This document shows, piece after piece, positions 1-10,331 of a stretch of DNA of 64,000 nt. Positions within the stretch are counted from its first letter, which is position 1. Each line of letters starts with the position of its first letter. The stretch comes from Symbiodinium natans (lineage: Eukaryota; Sar; Dinophyceae; Suessiales; Symbiodiniaceae): the NCBI GenBank assembly GCA_905221605.1, contig CAJNDS010002218.1, positions 132,501-196,500 on the forward strand, in the 5' to 3' direction. The notes beneath the pieces are model-generated. The model ran no database searches. It was not told the origin of the DNA and worked only from the letters and a program-made list of their open reading frames with translations. A program made the translations under genes and the position numbers.

Positions 1-22
1 CCTTGTCATATCCAGCCTCAGC
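1..22 (-). CDS. Exon fragment at window edge
   Basis: Open sequence after a CGCAG acceptor, reading AEAGYDK. It is cut by the window end and too short to assign. Confidence 0.3.
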
Positions 23-160
23 CTGCGCAGGGGTTTAGGATTTAGGGATTCGGGTGTGGGGTTTAGGGTTTAGGGTTTGGGGTTTAGGGGTTTGTGGTTT
101 GCGGTTTAGGGTTTAGGGTTTGGGGTTTAGGGTTTAGCGCTTAGGGCTTAGGGCTTGGGG

Positions 161-238
161 TGCACCATCTAGATTGCAGGGTAGGGCTCGCAGTGAAGGA
201 TTCCACTTTTTCATGGTCTGTCGAGGTGGGCTTCGGCT
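161..238 (-). CDS. Putative exon, unknown product
   Basis: Open minus-strand island between telomeric arrays, reading KPKPTSTDHEKVESF and onward. Ends are approximate and I recognise no family. Confidence 0.4.
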
Positions 239-412
239 TTCGGGTGCAGGCTTAGGGTGTAGGGTGTTGGGTGTTGAGGTTTAGGGTCTAGGGTCTAGGG
301 TCTAGGGTTTAGAGTTTAGGGTTAAGGGTTTAGGGTTTAGGGTCCGCCGACCCTGGCGGCGTGTTGGATGGGAAAAGGAGGTGAAAACCTCCCTCTTTCC
401 CTCCTTACCCCC

Positions 413-552
413 TCAAAACGCGGGGGGGGGGGGGGGGGGGGGGTGGGGGGGGTCGGTGCACAATTTTTTCGTGGAGGACCGCGCCACCCGCACAGCGTAA
501 ACAGGGGGTTCAGCACGGGGGGGTAGGGGCGCCCTCAGCAAAATCGGCGTTT

Positions 553-603
<51 letters not shown>

Positions 604-745
604 ACCCCCACCCCCCCCCACCCCCCCCCCCCCACCCCCCCCCCCCCCCCCCCACCCCCCCCAACCCCCCCCCCCCCCACCCCCACCCCCCCCACCCCCC
701 CTACCCCCCACCCCTCCCCCCCCCCACCCCCACCCACCTGTCTTT
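413..745. repeat. Poly-G/poly-C tracts with CCCCCA variants
   Basis: A G-run near 421-451 and about 190 nt of almost pure C with scattered A at 553-745. Open frames rich in Gly or Pro here are composition artefacts. The island between (460-540) could hold a short minus exon (VYAVRVARSS) but is not convincing. Confidence 0.85.
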
Positions 746-787
746 TTGGCTTGAGCTTGTCCTGGTGCTACCCCCTACCCCCCCCCA

Positions 788-872
788 AACGATTCACAGA
801 ACTCTGCCGGGGATGATCTTCCATGCGAGCGGGTCTCAACTATGTTGGGTCGGCGGCTTGAGCCGGAGGCTC
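788..872 (-). CDS. Possible exon, unknown product
   Basis: One minus frame is open across the island (RRPNIVETRSHGRSS). No clear splice sites, so this is a weak call. Confidence 0.3.
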
Positions 873-910
873 TTAAATTTAGGGTGTAGGGTTTAGGGTT
901 TAGGATTTAC

Positions 911-1082
911 AGGAGCCGGCCTTCTTATAGACGTTCGCGGCTGTCTGGATAGACCTGGAGGCAAGCGACTTGACCCGACCCGCGACAGCTTTCGCGCGCG
1001 ACACGAGGCTCTGGACGACTTCGTTCTCCACCACCTTCTTCTGGACCTGGGTATCCCAGAACGTAGGAATCAGAAGGGCGTC
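911..1082 (-). CDS. Exon, unknown helical protein
   Basis: Acceptor AAATAG|GACGCC and donor TCCT|GTAAAT frame 57 codons with charged, helix-like content (VQKKVVENEVVQSLV, then SRAKAVAGRVKSLAS). In phase with the next two exons upstream (1287-1397 and 1560-1664). It lacks Cys and looks intracellular, unlike the exons further right. Confidence 0.65.
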
Positions 1083-1286
1083 CTATTTTTGTGCTTCATG
1101 GGGTTCAGGGTTCAGGGTTTACCGCTTCGGGTTTGGGGTTTGGGGTTTGGGGTTGGGGGTTTATGGTTTCGGGTTTAGGGTTTGGAGTTTAGGGCTAAAA
1201 AGAAACCAGCCCCCCTCCCCACCCCCAAAAAAAAAACAAAAAAACACAAGGACATAAGGGCACTACCTGCACTCCAGGGGGGCAGC

Positions 1287-1397
1287 CTTTGCCTCGTTGC
1301 CGGCGATGGTCTTCGCCTTCTCGGCGCTCTCCGCGAAGCTGCCCCAGGGAATGGCGCTGGCGATGGCCGCTGCCAATGCCACGTCGTCGAAGATGGC
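1287..1397 (-). CDS. Exon, unknown helical protein
   Basis: 37 codons from CGCAG|GCC to the GC donor AAAG|GCTGCC (AIFDDVALAAAIASA). Both ends are phase 0, which matches its neighbours. A GT donor at 1266 would give a longer exon that is out of phase with the next one. Confidence 0.6.
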
Positions 1398-1559
1398 CTG
1401 CGTCCTGCACAAGCCCCTAAGAGCCCAAAAAAAAAAAAAAACGAAGAGCCTTATAAGCCCTACAAGCCCTACAAGCCCTATAAGCCCTATAAGCCTTAGA
1501 AGCCCTATAAGCCCTGTGAGCCCTAAGCCCTGACTAAGCCCTAAACCCTCTTCCTAAAC

Positions 1560-1664
1560 AGTGCGCATCCCCCACATGTAAGGCTGTGGCTTGGCGATCT
1601 CTTTGTTGATCCAGTTCTCCATCTTCCTTGGGGGTGAGCATAGGATCACGTACCCTGTGTACTG
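1560..1664 (-). CDS. Exon, unknown product
   Basis: Exactly 35 codons between CTACAG|CAG and ACT|GTTTAGG (YVILCSPPRKMENW, KPQPYMWGMRT). The donor GT is the first two bases of a telomeric repeat in the sense orientation. Confidence 0.6.
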
Positions 1665-1880
1665 CTGTAGTCCCTATGGGTGGGGTACATACGTAAACAA
1701 TCAACCCTAAATCCCACCCTACACCCTAAACCCCTAAACCCCAAACACTCCACCCTAACCCCTAAACTGCAGACCCCCGGAACTTCCATGCTTTTCATTT
1801 GGGGGTTTACGATGATAAGGGACCCTAAACCCTAAACCCTAAACCCTAAACCCTAAACCCTAAACCCTAAAGGGGTTCAC

Positions 1881-1951
1881 TCGCTGCGCCAAGGCTCTGC
1901 TGCTGCGAGGCCGCGCCCGAGAACAGGTAGTTCCGATGTTGCTCTCGGCTG
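1881..1951 (-). CDS. Exon, unknown product
   Basis: TTCTAG acceptor and GCGA|GTGAAC donor around the frame REQHRNYLFSGAASQ. Confidence 0.45.
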
Positions 1952-1973
1952 CTAGAAGCCCAGAAATCCTGAG

Positions 1974-2725
1974 GGTCTAGGGTTTAGGGTTTGGGGTTTA
2001 GGGTTTAGGGTTTGGGGTTTAGGGTTTAGGGTTTAGGGTTTGGGGTTTGGGGTTTAGGGGTTTAGGGGTTTAGGGGTTTAGGGGTTTAGGGGTTTAGGGG
2101 TTTAGGGGTTTTTAGGGGTTTAGGGGTTTAGGGGTTTTTAGGGGTTTAGGGGTTTAGGGGTTTAGGGGTTTAGGGGTTTAGGGGTTTAGGGGTTTAGGGG
2201 TTTAGGGGTTTAGGGGTTTAGGGGTTTAGGGGTTTAGGGGTTAGGGGTTTAGGGGTTTAGGGGTTTAGGGGTTTAGGGGTTTAGGGGTTTAGGGGTTTAG
2301 GGGTTTAGGGGTTTAGGGGTTTAGGGGTAGGGGTTTTAGGGGTTTTAGGGGTTTAGGGGTTTAGGGTTTAGGGGTTTAGGGGTTTAGGGGGGGTTTAGGG
2401 GTTTAGGGGTTTAGGGGTTTAGGGGTTTAGGGGTTTAGGGGTTTAGGGGTTTAGGGGTTTAGGGGTTTAGGGCTTTAGGGGTTTAGAGGTTTCGGAGTTT
2501 AGGGCTTTAGGGGTTTAGAGGTTTAGGAGTTTAGGGGTTTAGGGGTGTAGGGGTTTAGGGGTTTAGGGGTTTAGGGGTTTAGGCGTTTAGGGGTTTAGGA
2601 GTTTTGGGGGTTTAGGGGTTCGGGGTTTAGGGCGGGTTTAGGGCTTAGAGTGTAGGGTTTAGGGTTTGGGGTTTGTTGGGGTTCAGGGTTTAGGGTTTAG
2701 GCTGTTTAGGGTTTGGGGCTCGGGT
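1974..2725. repeat. Variant telomere-like array, 8-mer TTTAGGGG
   Basis: About 70 copies of the 8-mer TTTAGGGG rather than the 7-mer, flanked by ordinary TTTAGGG. The shift is local, as if one variant unit had spread by tandem amplification. Confidence 0.9.
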
Positions 2726-2736
2726 TGAGGCTTGAC

Positions 2737-2845
2737 TTTTTGGGCTGGTTGGCTCCAGGTAGGAGATCCAAACCCAAGTCCCTTGCAGTTCACTAGTTCG
2801 AACGAAATTTACCCTACGCATAGACCAGTGCTGAGCCTGCACCTC
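2737..2845 (-). CDS. Exon, unknown product
   Basis: AATTAG|GAGGTG acceptor and AAA|GTCAAG donor; reads HWSMRRVNFVRTSE then GTWVWISYLEP. Confidence 0.55.
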
Positions 2846-2849
2846 CTAA

Positions 2850-3335
2850 TTAAACCCTCTAAACCCTCTGAACCCTCTAAAACCTCTAAGACCCTCTGAA
2901 CCCTCTGAACTCTCTGAACCCTCTAAACCCTCTACACCCTCCAAAGCCTCTAAACCCTCTAAACCCTCTAAACCCTCTAAACCCTCTGAACCCTCTGAAC
3001 CCTCTGAACCTTCTAAACCCTCTAAACCCTCTAAACCCTAAACTTCCCTAGACCCTAAACCCCTGCACCCAAACCCGAAACATTCAAACCCACAAGCCCT
3101 ACACTCCCTAAACCCTCGAACCCCAAACCCTAAACCCTAAACCCTAAACCCCAAACCCTAAACCCTAAACCCTAAACCCTAACCTTAAACCCTAAACCCT
3201 AAGGCCTAACCCTAAACCCTCAACCCTAAACCCCAGACCTAAACCCTAAACCCTAAACCCTAAACCCTAAGCCCTAAGCCCTAAGCCCTAAACCCTAAAC
3301 CCTAAACCCTAAACCCTAAGCCCCCCAAAGGCCCC
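2850..3335. repeat. CCCTCTAAA and CCCTAAA arrays
   Basis: A 9-mer dialect (CCCTCTAAA/CCCTCTGAA, 2850-3040) gives way to ordinary CCCTAAA. No coding content. Confidence 0.9.
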
Positions 3336-3341
3336 TAAGGC

Positions 3342-3427
3342 CTCCTCTGTGATGCCTTTGGGCAAGCCGGGGACTGGCTTCTCGGCATTGAAGGTGTGGT
3401 AGCATGGGTTCCCCTCCTCCACCCAGC
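3342..3427 (-). CDS. Exon of Cys-containing protein, downstream of a telomeric intron
   Basis: Reads GWVEEGNPCYHTFNA then KPVPGLPKGITEEA. The 5' end is CAG|GCTGGG within a 33-bp direct repeat. The same 33 bp ends the upstream exon at 3639. Confidence 0.7.
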
Positions 3428-3638
3428 CTGTTTAGGGTTTAGGATTTAGGGTTTGGGGTTTGGGGTTTAGGGTTCGGGTTTAGGGTTTAGGGTTTAGGGT
3501 TTAGGGTTTAGGGTTTAGGGTTTAGGGTTTAGGGTTTAGGGTTTAGGGTTTAGGGTTTAGGGTTTAGGGTTTAGGGTTTAGGGTTTAGGGTTTAGGGTTT
3601 AGGGTTAGGGTAGCATGGGTTCCCCTCCTCCACCCAGC
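3428..3638 (-). other. Telomere-repeat intron with 33-bp flanking duplication
   Basis: The 33-bp segments at 3398-3430 and 3609-3641 are identical and bracket a nearly pure TTTAGGG array. Splicing CAG|GC to CAG|GC removes 211 nt and leaves one copy of the duplicated coding sequence. Confidence 0.75.
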
Positions 3639-3690
3639 CTGCGAACGAAGCAGGGGCCCTGCTTGAGAGACCCAGAAGGCCCCCAGACTT
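3639..3690 (-). CDS. Exon upstream of the telomeric intron
   Basis: Ends TTCGCAG and joins in phase to the next exon (SRAPASFA, then GWVEE). Its own 5' end is not certain. Confidence 0.5.
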
Positions 3691-3740
3691 GAGGTTCAGG
3701 GTTTGGGTTTGGGGTTTAGGGTTTAGCGTTTAGGGTTTGC

Positions 3741-3892
3741 TGTGATAGGTCGTAGATGCTTGTGAAGGTTAGGCTTTGGAACAAGCTCGAAAGTGTCGTG
3801 AGGCGCAAAGAGCAGCTTTGGCCCGATTGTGGAAGGCCATCTAACACTTTTCTCCCACCCCACGTCGTCCGAGGCGGCAAAGCCACCCAAAC
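3741..3892 (-). CDS. Exon, unknown product
   Basis: About 50 open codons from AATAG|GTTTGG: GGFAASDDVGWEKSV, then LLFAPHDTFELVPKP. Confidence 0.6.
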
Positions 3893-3899
3893 CTATTCC

Positions 3900-4450
3900 T
3901 TTTAGGGTTTAGGCCTATATAAACTCAAGGCAGCAGTCCACTTCTAAAAACTTCTTCCGTTTTGGGACGTCCCGTCAGGGGGTTGTAACAGGGTTTCCCC
4001 TGAGAGCCACCCTGTGTCAGGGAAAAAGTCGCAGGAATTCAGGGGACCAGGCCTGGAAGGGGGATCAGAGGGGTCCTAGGGCGGTTTCAGGGGGGTCCTA
4101 GGGGGGTCCCAGGAAGGTCCCAGGAAAATCACGTCCCGAACCGCTGAAGCCTCAATCTCAGGTTTGGGGGTTTTGGGATCTGGGGCCCGCCAAACGAACA
4201 CATCTCGCAGAACCGAAACTTCAAAACCATCTCAGAACTCCACTCTCGACTCGCTTGAACCATGAACCTGCGCTTGTGGGTCTTTGGGTTTGGGGTTCAG
4301 GGTTTATAGCGTTTATAGACTTCATGGGTTTTAGGGATCATAGGGCTTATAATGAGGGTTTGTAGGGTTCATAGGGTTTATAGGGTTTGCAGGGTTTTTG
4401 GGGTTCATAGGGTACATAAGGTTTATAGGGTTTATGGGGTTTAGGGTTCG
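3900..4450. other. Non-coding, possible degenerate inverted-repeat element
   Basis: G-rich sequence with repeats of GGGGTCCTAG and GGTCCCAGGA. GGGACGT near 3964 faces ACGTCCC near 4131, so a decayed MITE is possible. The remainder is degenerate telomeric repeat. Confidence 0.4.
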
Positions 4451-4457
4451 TGTTGAC

Positions 4458-4541
4458 CCCCCCGTGCCTGAGTAGAGCGCGGGGTTTTGCAAGAAGACCG
4501 GGTCGCAGTAGGCAGCGTAGTCCTTGGCGTCGGCACTGCGA
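4458..4541 (-). CDS. Exon, Cys-containing
   Basis: Frame ADAKDYAAYCDPVF, then LQNPALYSGTGG, in an island between arrays. Confidence 0.55.
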
Positions 4542-4856
4542 CTTCGGCATTTTAACGTTGAGGGTTGAAAGCATTAGGGAACCCTACACCCTCAACCCTG
4601 AACCCTAAACCCCAAACCCTGCGTAAACCCTAAGCCCTAAGCCGCATGTTTTCGGAGCTTGGAGGGCTTAGAGCGCTCAATCCCAAACCTGAGGCGTCGC
4701 AGGGCCCTAGGGTTTAGGGCTTAAGCCGGGTTTCGGGTTTAGGGTTCAGGGTTCAGGGTTTAGGGTTTAGGGTTTAGGGTTTAGGGTTTAGGGTTTCAAG
4801 CCCTAGCCGCAGCGAAGTTTCTCGAGGATTCGGGAGATTAAGGGCTTAAGGATTTT

Positions 4857-5026
4857 CTTGGCAGGGAATGGGGGAAGAGGACAGGAAGTACTAAAACTAC
4901 CTAATCCCCAGGTTGATTTGAACATTGTTGGTATTATTTTGCCTATTATGTGGGGTGTGGTTCGTGTTTATACAACCCTTAAAGTATACATAGGGCCCTA
5001 ACTCCCTCATTCCCTGCTAGCCAACA
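4857..5026. mobile_element. MITE-like element, short terminal inverted repeats
   Basis: Left end TTGGCAGGGAATGGGGGA and right end (reverse complement) TTGGCTAGCAGGGAATGAGG match closely. The 170-bp AT-richer interior has no coding frame. Confidence 0.55.
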
Positions 5027-5039
5027 GTAAGTTGAAGGG

Positions 5040-5582
5040 TTTAAGGGTTTAGGGGATTAAGGGTTTAAGAGTGTAAGGGTTTAAGGGCTTGAGGGTTGAG
5101 GGTTTGAGGGTTCGAGGGTTTGAGGGTTTGAGGGTTCGAGGGTTTGAGGGCTTGAGGGTTTGCGGGTTTAAGGATGCAAGGGTTTGAGGGTTTAAGGGTT
5201 TTAGGGTTTTAGGGTTTAAGGGTTTTGGACTTAAGTTTAGGGTTGAGGGGTTTGAGGGTCTAAGGGTTCAGGGTTCTAAGTTCAAGGGTAAATCCTTCCC
5301 AGGAGAAAGACTCTCAAGACTGAGGTGCAAAGGCTTCAGACTTCACAACCGAAGTTTTTGCAAGGCGCATATCAGTACAGCAAAAGGGACGCAGTTATAG
5401 AAACCTCCTTCCTGGAAGGGACCTATATATAGGGCATGGGTTGACCCTAAACCCTAAACCCTAAACCCCAAACCCTAAACCCCAAACCCCAAACCCCAAA
5501 CCCCAAACCCTCAACCCTCAACCCTCAACCCTCAACCCTAAACCCTAAACCCTAAACCCTAAACCCTAAACCCTAAACCCTA
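5040..5582. repeat. Degenerate arrays (TTTAAGGG, TTTGAGGG, CCCTAAA)
   Basis: Three repeat dialects follow each other, with about 140 bp of unassigned sequence at 5290-5435. Confidence 0.8.
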
Positions 5583-5583
5583 C

Positions 5584-5671
5584 CTTTAGGCGAGCATCAG
5601 GCTGCACCGCATGGAACTCAGCCAGCTTGGGGTAGGTCGGCGGCTGCTTGGGGAAGGGGCTGGTTGGCTTC
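5584..5671 (-). CDS. Exon, unknown product
   Basis: Donor CTAAAG|GTAGGG; reads YPKLAEFHAVQPDAR. The 5' end lies in a 27-bp duplication (5654-5680 and 5793-5819, 3 mismatches) that brackets a TTTAGGG array. Confidence 0.55.
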
Positions 5672-5810
5672 CTTGGCTGCTTGGGGGTTCATGGTACATA
5701 TTAAGCAATGATAACTGTACTCAAAGGGGTTTAGGGTTTAGGGTTTAGGGTTTAGGGTTTAGGGTTTAGGGTTTAGGGCTCAGGGTAACTGTAAGGGGCT
5801 GGTCGGTTTC

Positions 5811-5865
5811 CTTGGCTACAAGGACGCTGGGTGTCAGGGTGAGGCACTGGACGGTACATGAGTTT
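5811..5865 (-). CDS. Exon upstream of the telomeric insertion
   Basis: Two frames are open (YRPVPHPDTQRPC and CTVQCLTLTPSVLVA). The duplicated AAGG motif suggests a GA donor, but the joined frame is ambiguous. Confidence 0.4.
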
Positions 5866-5958
5866 CGGAATCCGGGTTTAGGGATCAGGGTTTAGGGCTA
5901 AGGGTTTTAGGGTTTAGGGTTCAGGGTGTAGAGTTTCGGGGTTCATGCAGAGTCTAAC

Positions 5959-6060
5959 ACAGGTTTGGGGGGTGATCAGGCAGCTGTGATTGCAATACTG
6001 CGGGAACTTGAGATCTTCCTTCAGGGCTTCGCGTTCCCAAACCTTGTCCGGGCTCTCAGG
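5959..6060 (-). CDS. Exon of Cys-rich protein
   Basis: Frame-filling 34 codons with donor TGT|GTTAGA. Reads WEREALKEDLKFPQY then CNHSCLITPQTC; the spacing C-x3-C-x5-C suggests an extracellular domain that I cannot assign. Confidence 0.65.
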
Positions 6061-6266
6061 CTCTTAGGAAGGCTTTAGGGTTTAGGGTTGTGGTCTAGGG
6101 TCTAGGGAGGTTTCGGGGGGACTCTGTTCCGACAGGAATCATGCAATACGAAAGCGGAAAGCCTGAACCCCCAAAGCCGGAATGCCCTAAACCCAAACCC
6201 CACCTCCCCAAAAATCCCAAACCCCTCAACACCCTGAACCTCCTGAAAGCTCTGACTAATCTAAAC

Positions 6267-6394
6267 CCTTATCCCCCCACGCTCGACTCGCTGGCGGGGC
6301 AAGACGCGACTTCTTGCCGAAGCTGGTCAGGGGGCGGATTGGAACTGCTGAGAAGGTACCTAGGATGGCCCTTAACACCGTCTGAAGAAGATTC
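6267..6394 (-). CDS. Exon, unknown product
   Basis: Reads LLQTVLRAILGTFSA then PIRPLTSFGKKSRLA. The donor AAGG|GTTTAG is the first telomere unit. Confidence 0.6.
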
Positions 6395-6409
6395 CTGAAC
6401 CCTAAACCC

Positions 6410-6683
6410 TAATGTTGACTTCGCATTAATAACCCCCCCCCCCCTTCATTGATCAATCTCTCCGGCCAGGGCCTCCTCAATAATGTTCGCCTAAATCCTG
6501 GTAGGTCTAGCTGTCCCAGTGCCACCACAGTGGGCTAAGTGAGCCTCTACTGCGAGCCTCTGGGGATCACTTTTAGAAAAATATTCCGGGTCGGATTTTA
6601 CAATTGTGGCGGGTTACAATATTGTGTTCCGGCAGCTGGATTTTTCAATTGCGGCGGGAATCATTAATGTGAAGTCAACATTA
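6410..6683 (+). mobile_element. MITE family M1, copy 1
   Basis: Terminal inverted repeats TAATGTTGACTTCGCATTA and TAATGTTGACTTCACATTA bound 274 bp. An inverted second copy at 37883-38128 shares the internal TTGATCAATCTCTCCGG block. A telomeric array adjoins the right end. No open frame, so non-autonomous. Confidence 0.85.
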
Positions 6684-6923
6684 AACCCTAAACCCTAAAC
6701 CCTAAACCCTAAACCCTAAAACCCTAAACCCTAAACCCTAAACCCTAAACCCTAAACCCTAAACCCTAAACCCTAAACCCTAAACCCTAAACCCTAAACC
6801 CTAAACCCTAAACCCTAAACCCTAAACCCTAAACCCTAAACCCCAACCCCTAAACCCCAAACCCTAAACCCTTCAACCCTTCAACCCAACAAGGCAAACA
6901 CAACATATCGCCAGGGCCTACCA

Positions 6924-6968
6924 AGGTACCGAGAGCATCCACACTCAACTGAGTCGGCAAGACCACCT
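6924..6968 (-). CDS. Exon, unknown product
   Basis: 15 codons, phase 0 at both ends, CGCAG|GTGG to TTG|GTAGGC: VVLPTQLSVDALGTL. Confidence 0.55.
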
Positions 6969-7305
6969 GCGGCTCACGGCGGGGCAGGTCAGGGGATTTC
7001 GGGGTGTTTAGGGTTGAGGGTTTAGGGTTTAGGGTTGAGGGTTGAGGGTTTAGGGTTTAGGTTTAGGGATGTAGGGGTTTTGAGGTTTGGGGGAACTCGA
7101 ACCTCTAAACCCTTAGAGCTGCTAAACCCTAAACCCCGAATGCCCTCAACCCCCAAACCGCAAAACCCCCCAAAAAAACAAACCCCCTACACCCTCCCTC
7201 CTACACCCCTAAACCCTAAACCCTAAACCCTAAACCCTAAACCCCAAACCCTAAACCCTAAACCCTAAACCCTAAACCCCCTTGTTCGGTCAGCCCTCCC
7301 CCTAC

Positions 7306-7372
7306 ATCTGCCTCGCTGGGTGCCGATCCCACCACGCCACCATCGACCCGGAGCTCCCAGGTCGCCAGCCAC
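7306..7372 (-). CDS. Exon, unknown beta-type domain
   Basis: Frame-filling from CCAAG|GTGGC to GAT|GTAGGG: WLATWELRVDGGVVG. Confidence 0.6.
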
Positions 7373-7375
7373 CTT

Positions 7376-7950
7376 GGGTTTAGGGTTTAGGGTTTAGGGT
7401 TTAGGGTTTAGGGCTTAGGGCTTAGGGTTTAGGGTTTAGGGTTTAGGGTTTAGGGTTTAGGGTTTAGGGTTTAGGGTTTAGGGTTTAGGGTTTAGGGTTT
7501 AGGGGTTGAGGGTTTGGGGTTGAGGGTTTAGGGTTGAGGGGTTGAGGGTTTGGGGTTGAGGGTTTAGGGTTTAGGGGTTGATTGAGGGTTTGGGGTTTGG
7601 GGTTTGGGGTTTAGGGTTTAGGGTTTAGGGTTTAGGGTTTAGGGTTTAGGGTTTAGGGTTTAGGGTTTAGGGTTTAGGGTTTAGGGGTTTAGATCCGGGG
7701 AAAATTTCGGGGAGGCCTTGTTTAGGGTGTAGGGTTTACGGTTTGGGGCTTAGGGCTTAGGGTTTAGGGTTTAGGTCAGGTCAAGATTTTTGCAGGGGTT
7801 GGGGTTTTGGGTCTGTTCAGTGGTGGAAAGGGCTTAGGCTTTTCGGGTCATGATACCCCACTCCCCCCCAAAGGCCTGAACCCTTCAACTCAGACCTTGA
7901 CTGGGTTTGGGGTTTAGGGTTGTAACCTAGCCACCACGAAGTGCTCAAAC
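7376..7950. repeat. TTTAGGG arrays with TTGAGGG patches
   Basis: Telomere-like repeats with about 200 bp of degenerate sequence at the right. No exon seen. Confidence 0.85.
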
Positions 7951-7957
7951 CCGAAAC

Positions 7958-8053
7958 CCGAGTGGTTCCTGCGGCTCGTGGCGCTTATTCCAACTGAGGG
8001 TGGCGTTCGCGTCTTGGGCCACGCCCGGATTTCCCAATGGTCCGATCGACGTC
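7958..8053 (-). CDS. Exon, possible FN3-like strand
   Basis: GPLGNPGVAQDANAT, then LSWNKRHEPQEP. ATLSWN resembles an FN3 B-strand, but this is weak. Confidence 0.55.
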
Positions 8054-8180
8054 CTGGACGATGATTGAAGGCTTTAATTGCTTTAGAATTAATTAGGCCT
8101 CCGGGCTTTCAAGGCTTCAGGGTTAGGAGTGGGGTGCAGGAGGGTTAGGGTTTTGCGTGGTCTAAGGCTAAGGCTTAGAC

Positions 8181-8307
8181 GGAAACAGCCCCGCCTGGCG
8201 TAGAAAGGCGCACCCGTTCCATCCACGGCTGTGGGGCAGTAGTAGCCCTCGAAGCTCTTGTACAGCTTGCTTTGGCGGATGTTCGATCGAAATCTCAGAC
8301 CGAGAGG
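8181..8307 (-). CDS. Exon of Cys-containing extracellular-type protein
   Basis: CAG|CCTCTC acceptor and GT donor; reads KLYKSFEGYYCPTAV then APFYARRGCF. Confidence 0.6.
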
Positions 8308-8472
8308 CTGCTGCAGCTGACAGCACCTACAAGACTTCTGGTGCCCCCCCTCATCGGGCTTAGGGCTCTTAGGGCTTCTAGGGCTTCTAGGCCTTTTCGG
8401 GTCTTTTTTAAGTAGGGGCTTTTCGGGTGTTCTGTTGAAGGTTTTTTTGGGCCTTGGGGTGCTTGGGGTTGC

Positions 8473-8600
8473 AAAACATGACCTCCAGACTGGCGCCGGC
8501 CTCATCTTTACAGCGTCGTCGTAGATGATGCCACTGACCACCTCGCCATCCTTGCAATGCGGGTCCATGGGCTGCTGGCAGTTGGAGAGCAAGTCCTCGG
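8473..8600 (-). CDS. Exon of Cys-containing protein
   Basis: Reads LLSNCQQPMDPHCKD then VVSGIIYDDAVKMR. Three Cys; GC donor possible. The longer frame across 8089-8592 runs through repeats and is not a single exon. Confidence 0.6.
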
Positions 8601-8698
8601 CTGACTTGGGGTTTAGGGTTTAGGGTTTAGGGTTGAGGGTTTAGGGTTGAGGGTTTAGGGTTTAGGGTTTACACCCCAAAAGGTTAAAGTCCTAAATC

Positions 8699-8776
8699 CA
8701 GCCAGAAGAAAGCCACGGGTCCGTCCGCCGGCAGAAGAGTCGCGCGGACGTCCAGCTGGAGGGGCCCCCCGACCCA
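8699..8776 (-). CDS. Exon, unknown beta-type domain
   Basis: Exactly 26 codons from GTAG|TGGGTC to a GA donor CTG|GATTTAG: PLQLDVRATLLPADG then PVAFFWL. Confidence 0.6.
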
Positions 8777-9152
8777 CTACTTCTCACTGGCAGGCCAGGG
8801 AGGTTGTACCTGGCTGACCCGAGAACCCTAAACCCTAAACCCTAAACCCTAAACCCTAAACCCTAGACCGACTTGGAACAAGTACCATCATGAGAAAAAC
8901 CACAGTTTGGGGCTGAGGGCCAGGTTTAGGGCCCAGGGTCTAGGATGTAGGGTTTAGGGTTTGTAGTTGAGGAACCCGAAACCCTAAACCCTAAACCCTC
9001 AACCCTAAACCCTAAACCCTAAACCCTAAACCCTAAACCCTAAACCCTAAACCCTAAACCCTAAACCCTAAACCCTAAACCCCAATCCCTAAACCCTAAA
9101 CCCCAATCCCTAAACCCTAAACCCTAAACCCTTTAGGGAAATTTTGGGGCGC

Positions 9153-9272
9153 AACTTGAGCCCAAGCTGCCAGCCACTCACGGCGCTGCCCGGCGGGCAC
9201 ATCGCTGAGCCCGAGAGCACTTCGTGCACCGTCTCGGCGCCAGCGCCCACTTGGAGGCAATGAGGGAATGTC
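9153..9272 (-). CDS. Exon with C-P-x-G motif
   Basis: Reads GAGAETVHEVLSGSA, then MCPPGSAVSGWQLGL. The C-P-x-G motif recurs at 9602-9713 and 22351-22410, perhaps one repeated module. Confidence 0.65.
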
Positions 9273-9601
9273 CTGTTGAGGGGTTTAGGGTTTAGGGTTT
9301 AGGGTTTAGGGTTTAGGGTTTGGGGTTTAGGGTTTAGGGTTTAGGGTTTAGGGGTTAGGGCTTAGGGTTTAGGGTTAAGGGTTTAGGGTTTAGGGTTTAG
9401 GGAGACTGTGTCTGCTGGGTATCTAGTCTTGAAGCTATACGGGGAATGTGTGGGGATAATGTGGGAAAACGTTTAGGCTGCTGTCGTACAACATAGCCGC
9501 TCTGCCTCAGGCCTAGCCCCTAAACCCTGAACCCTAAACCTCATGCTTTGCGAGTGAACCCATCCTAAGCCCTATAAACCCTAAACCCCAAACATATCCC
9601 C

Positions 9602-9713
9602 AAAAGTTTGAAAATGGAAAGTCCTGGGATTGCTGGCAACAATGGCCCCATCAGGGCAGCTCAGCCCCCACATGATCCGGCCACCGGCCGTCAAGCTAGC
9701 GAAGCCTTCGTTG
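9602..9713 (-). CDS. Exon with C-P-x-G motif
   Basis: FASLTAGGRIMWGLS, then CPDGAIVASNPRTF. The 3' end is not defined. Confidence 0.6.
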
Positions 9714-10234
9714 CTGGGCTCTGGGTTCAGGGTTCAGGGTTCAGGGTTTAGGGTTTAGGGTTTAGGGCTTAGGGTTCAGGGTTTAGGGTAAGGGCTTCGG
9801 AACTCTAGTTAAGTTGCCATAGCAGGGTGGCAAGTACAATATGAACCCTGTACCTAAACCCTGAACCCGCAACCCCAAGCCCCAAACCTTATCATGGCAA
9901 TTCAGCTTCAGTTTCCATAGGGGCAGCAGACGTCCTTAAACCCCAAAACGTTCCCATAGAAACGGCTCCATAAATTCTACCCAGACGAAGCCCTAAACCC
10001 TAAATCCTAAACCCTAAACCCTCAACCCTAAACCCTAAGTCCTACACCCTATACCCTATAAACCCTACACCCTAACCCTGAATTTCCACTGAACCCTAAA
10101 CCCTATACACCCTATAAACCCTATCATCAAAGCCAGCTAAGCCCTAAACCCTGAACCCTACAGCCCTGGACCCTAAACCCTAAACCCTAAACCCTAAACC
10201 CTAAACCCTAAACCCTAAACCCTAAACCCTAAAC

Positions 10235-10331
10235 CCTCCATAAGTGCTGCCCAAGAAGCCCAGGGTCCACGGGGTGCCGAGGCTGGTGGTGTCATTGAAC
10301 GGTGGCGCGCTCGGGCTGCCATAGGGCGTGC
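10235..10331 (-). CDS. Exon, unknown product
   Basis: SPSAPPFNDTTSLGT, then PWTLGFLGSTYG. Donor GGAGG|GTTTAG is supplied by the telomere repeat. Confidence 0.6.

Noticed and set aside
413-737. Gly-rich proteins near the left end
   Set aside because: Poly-G/C translation only.
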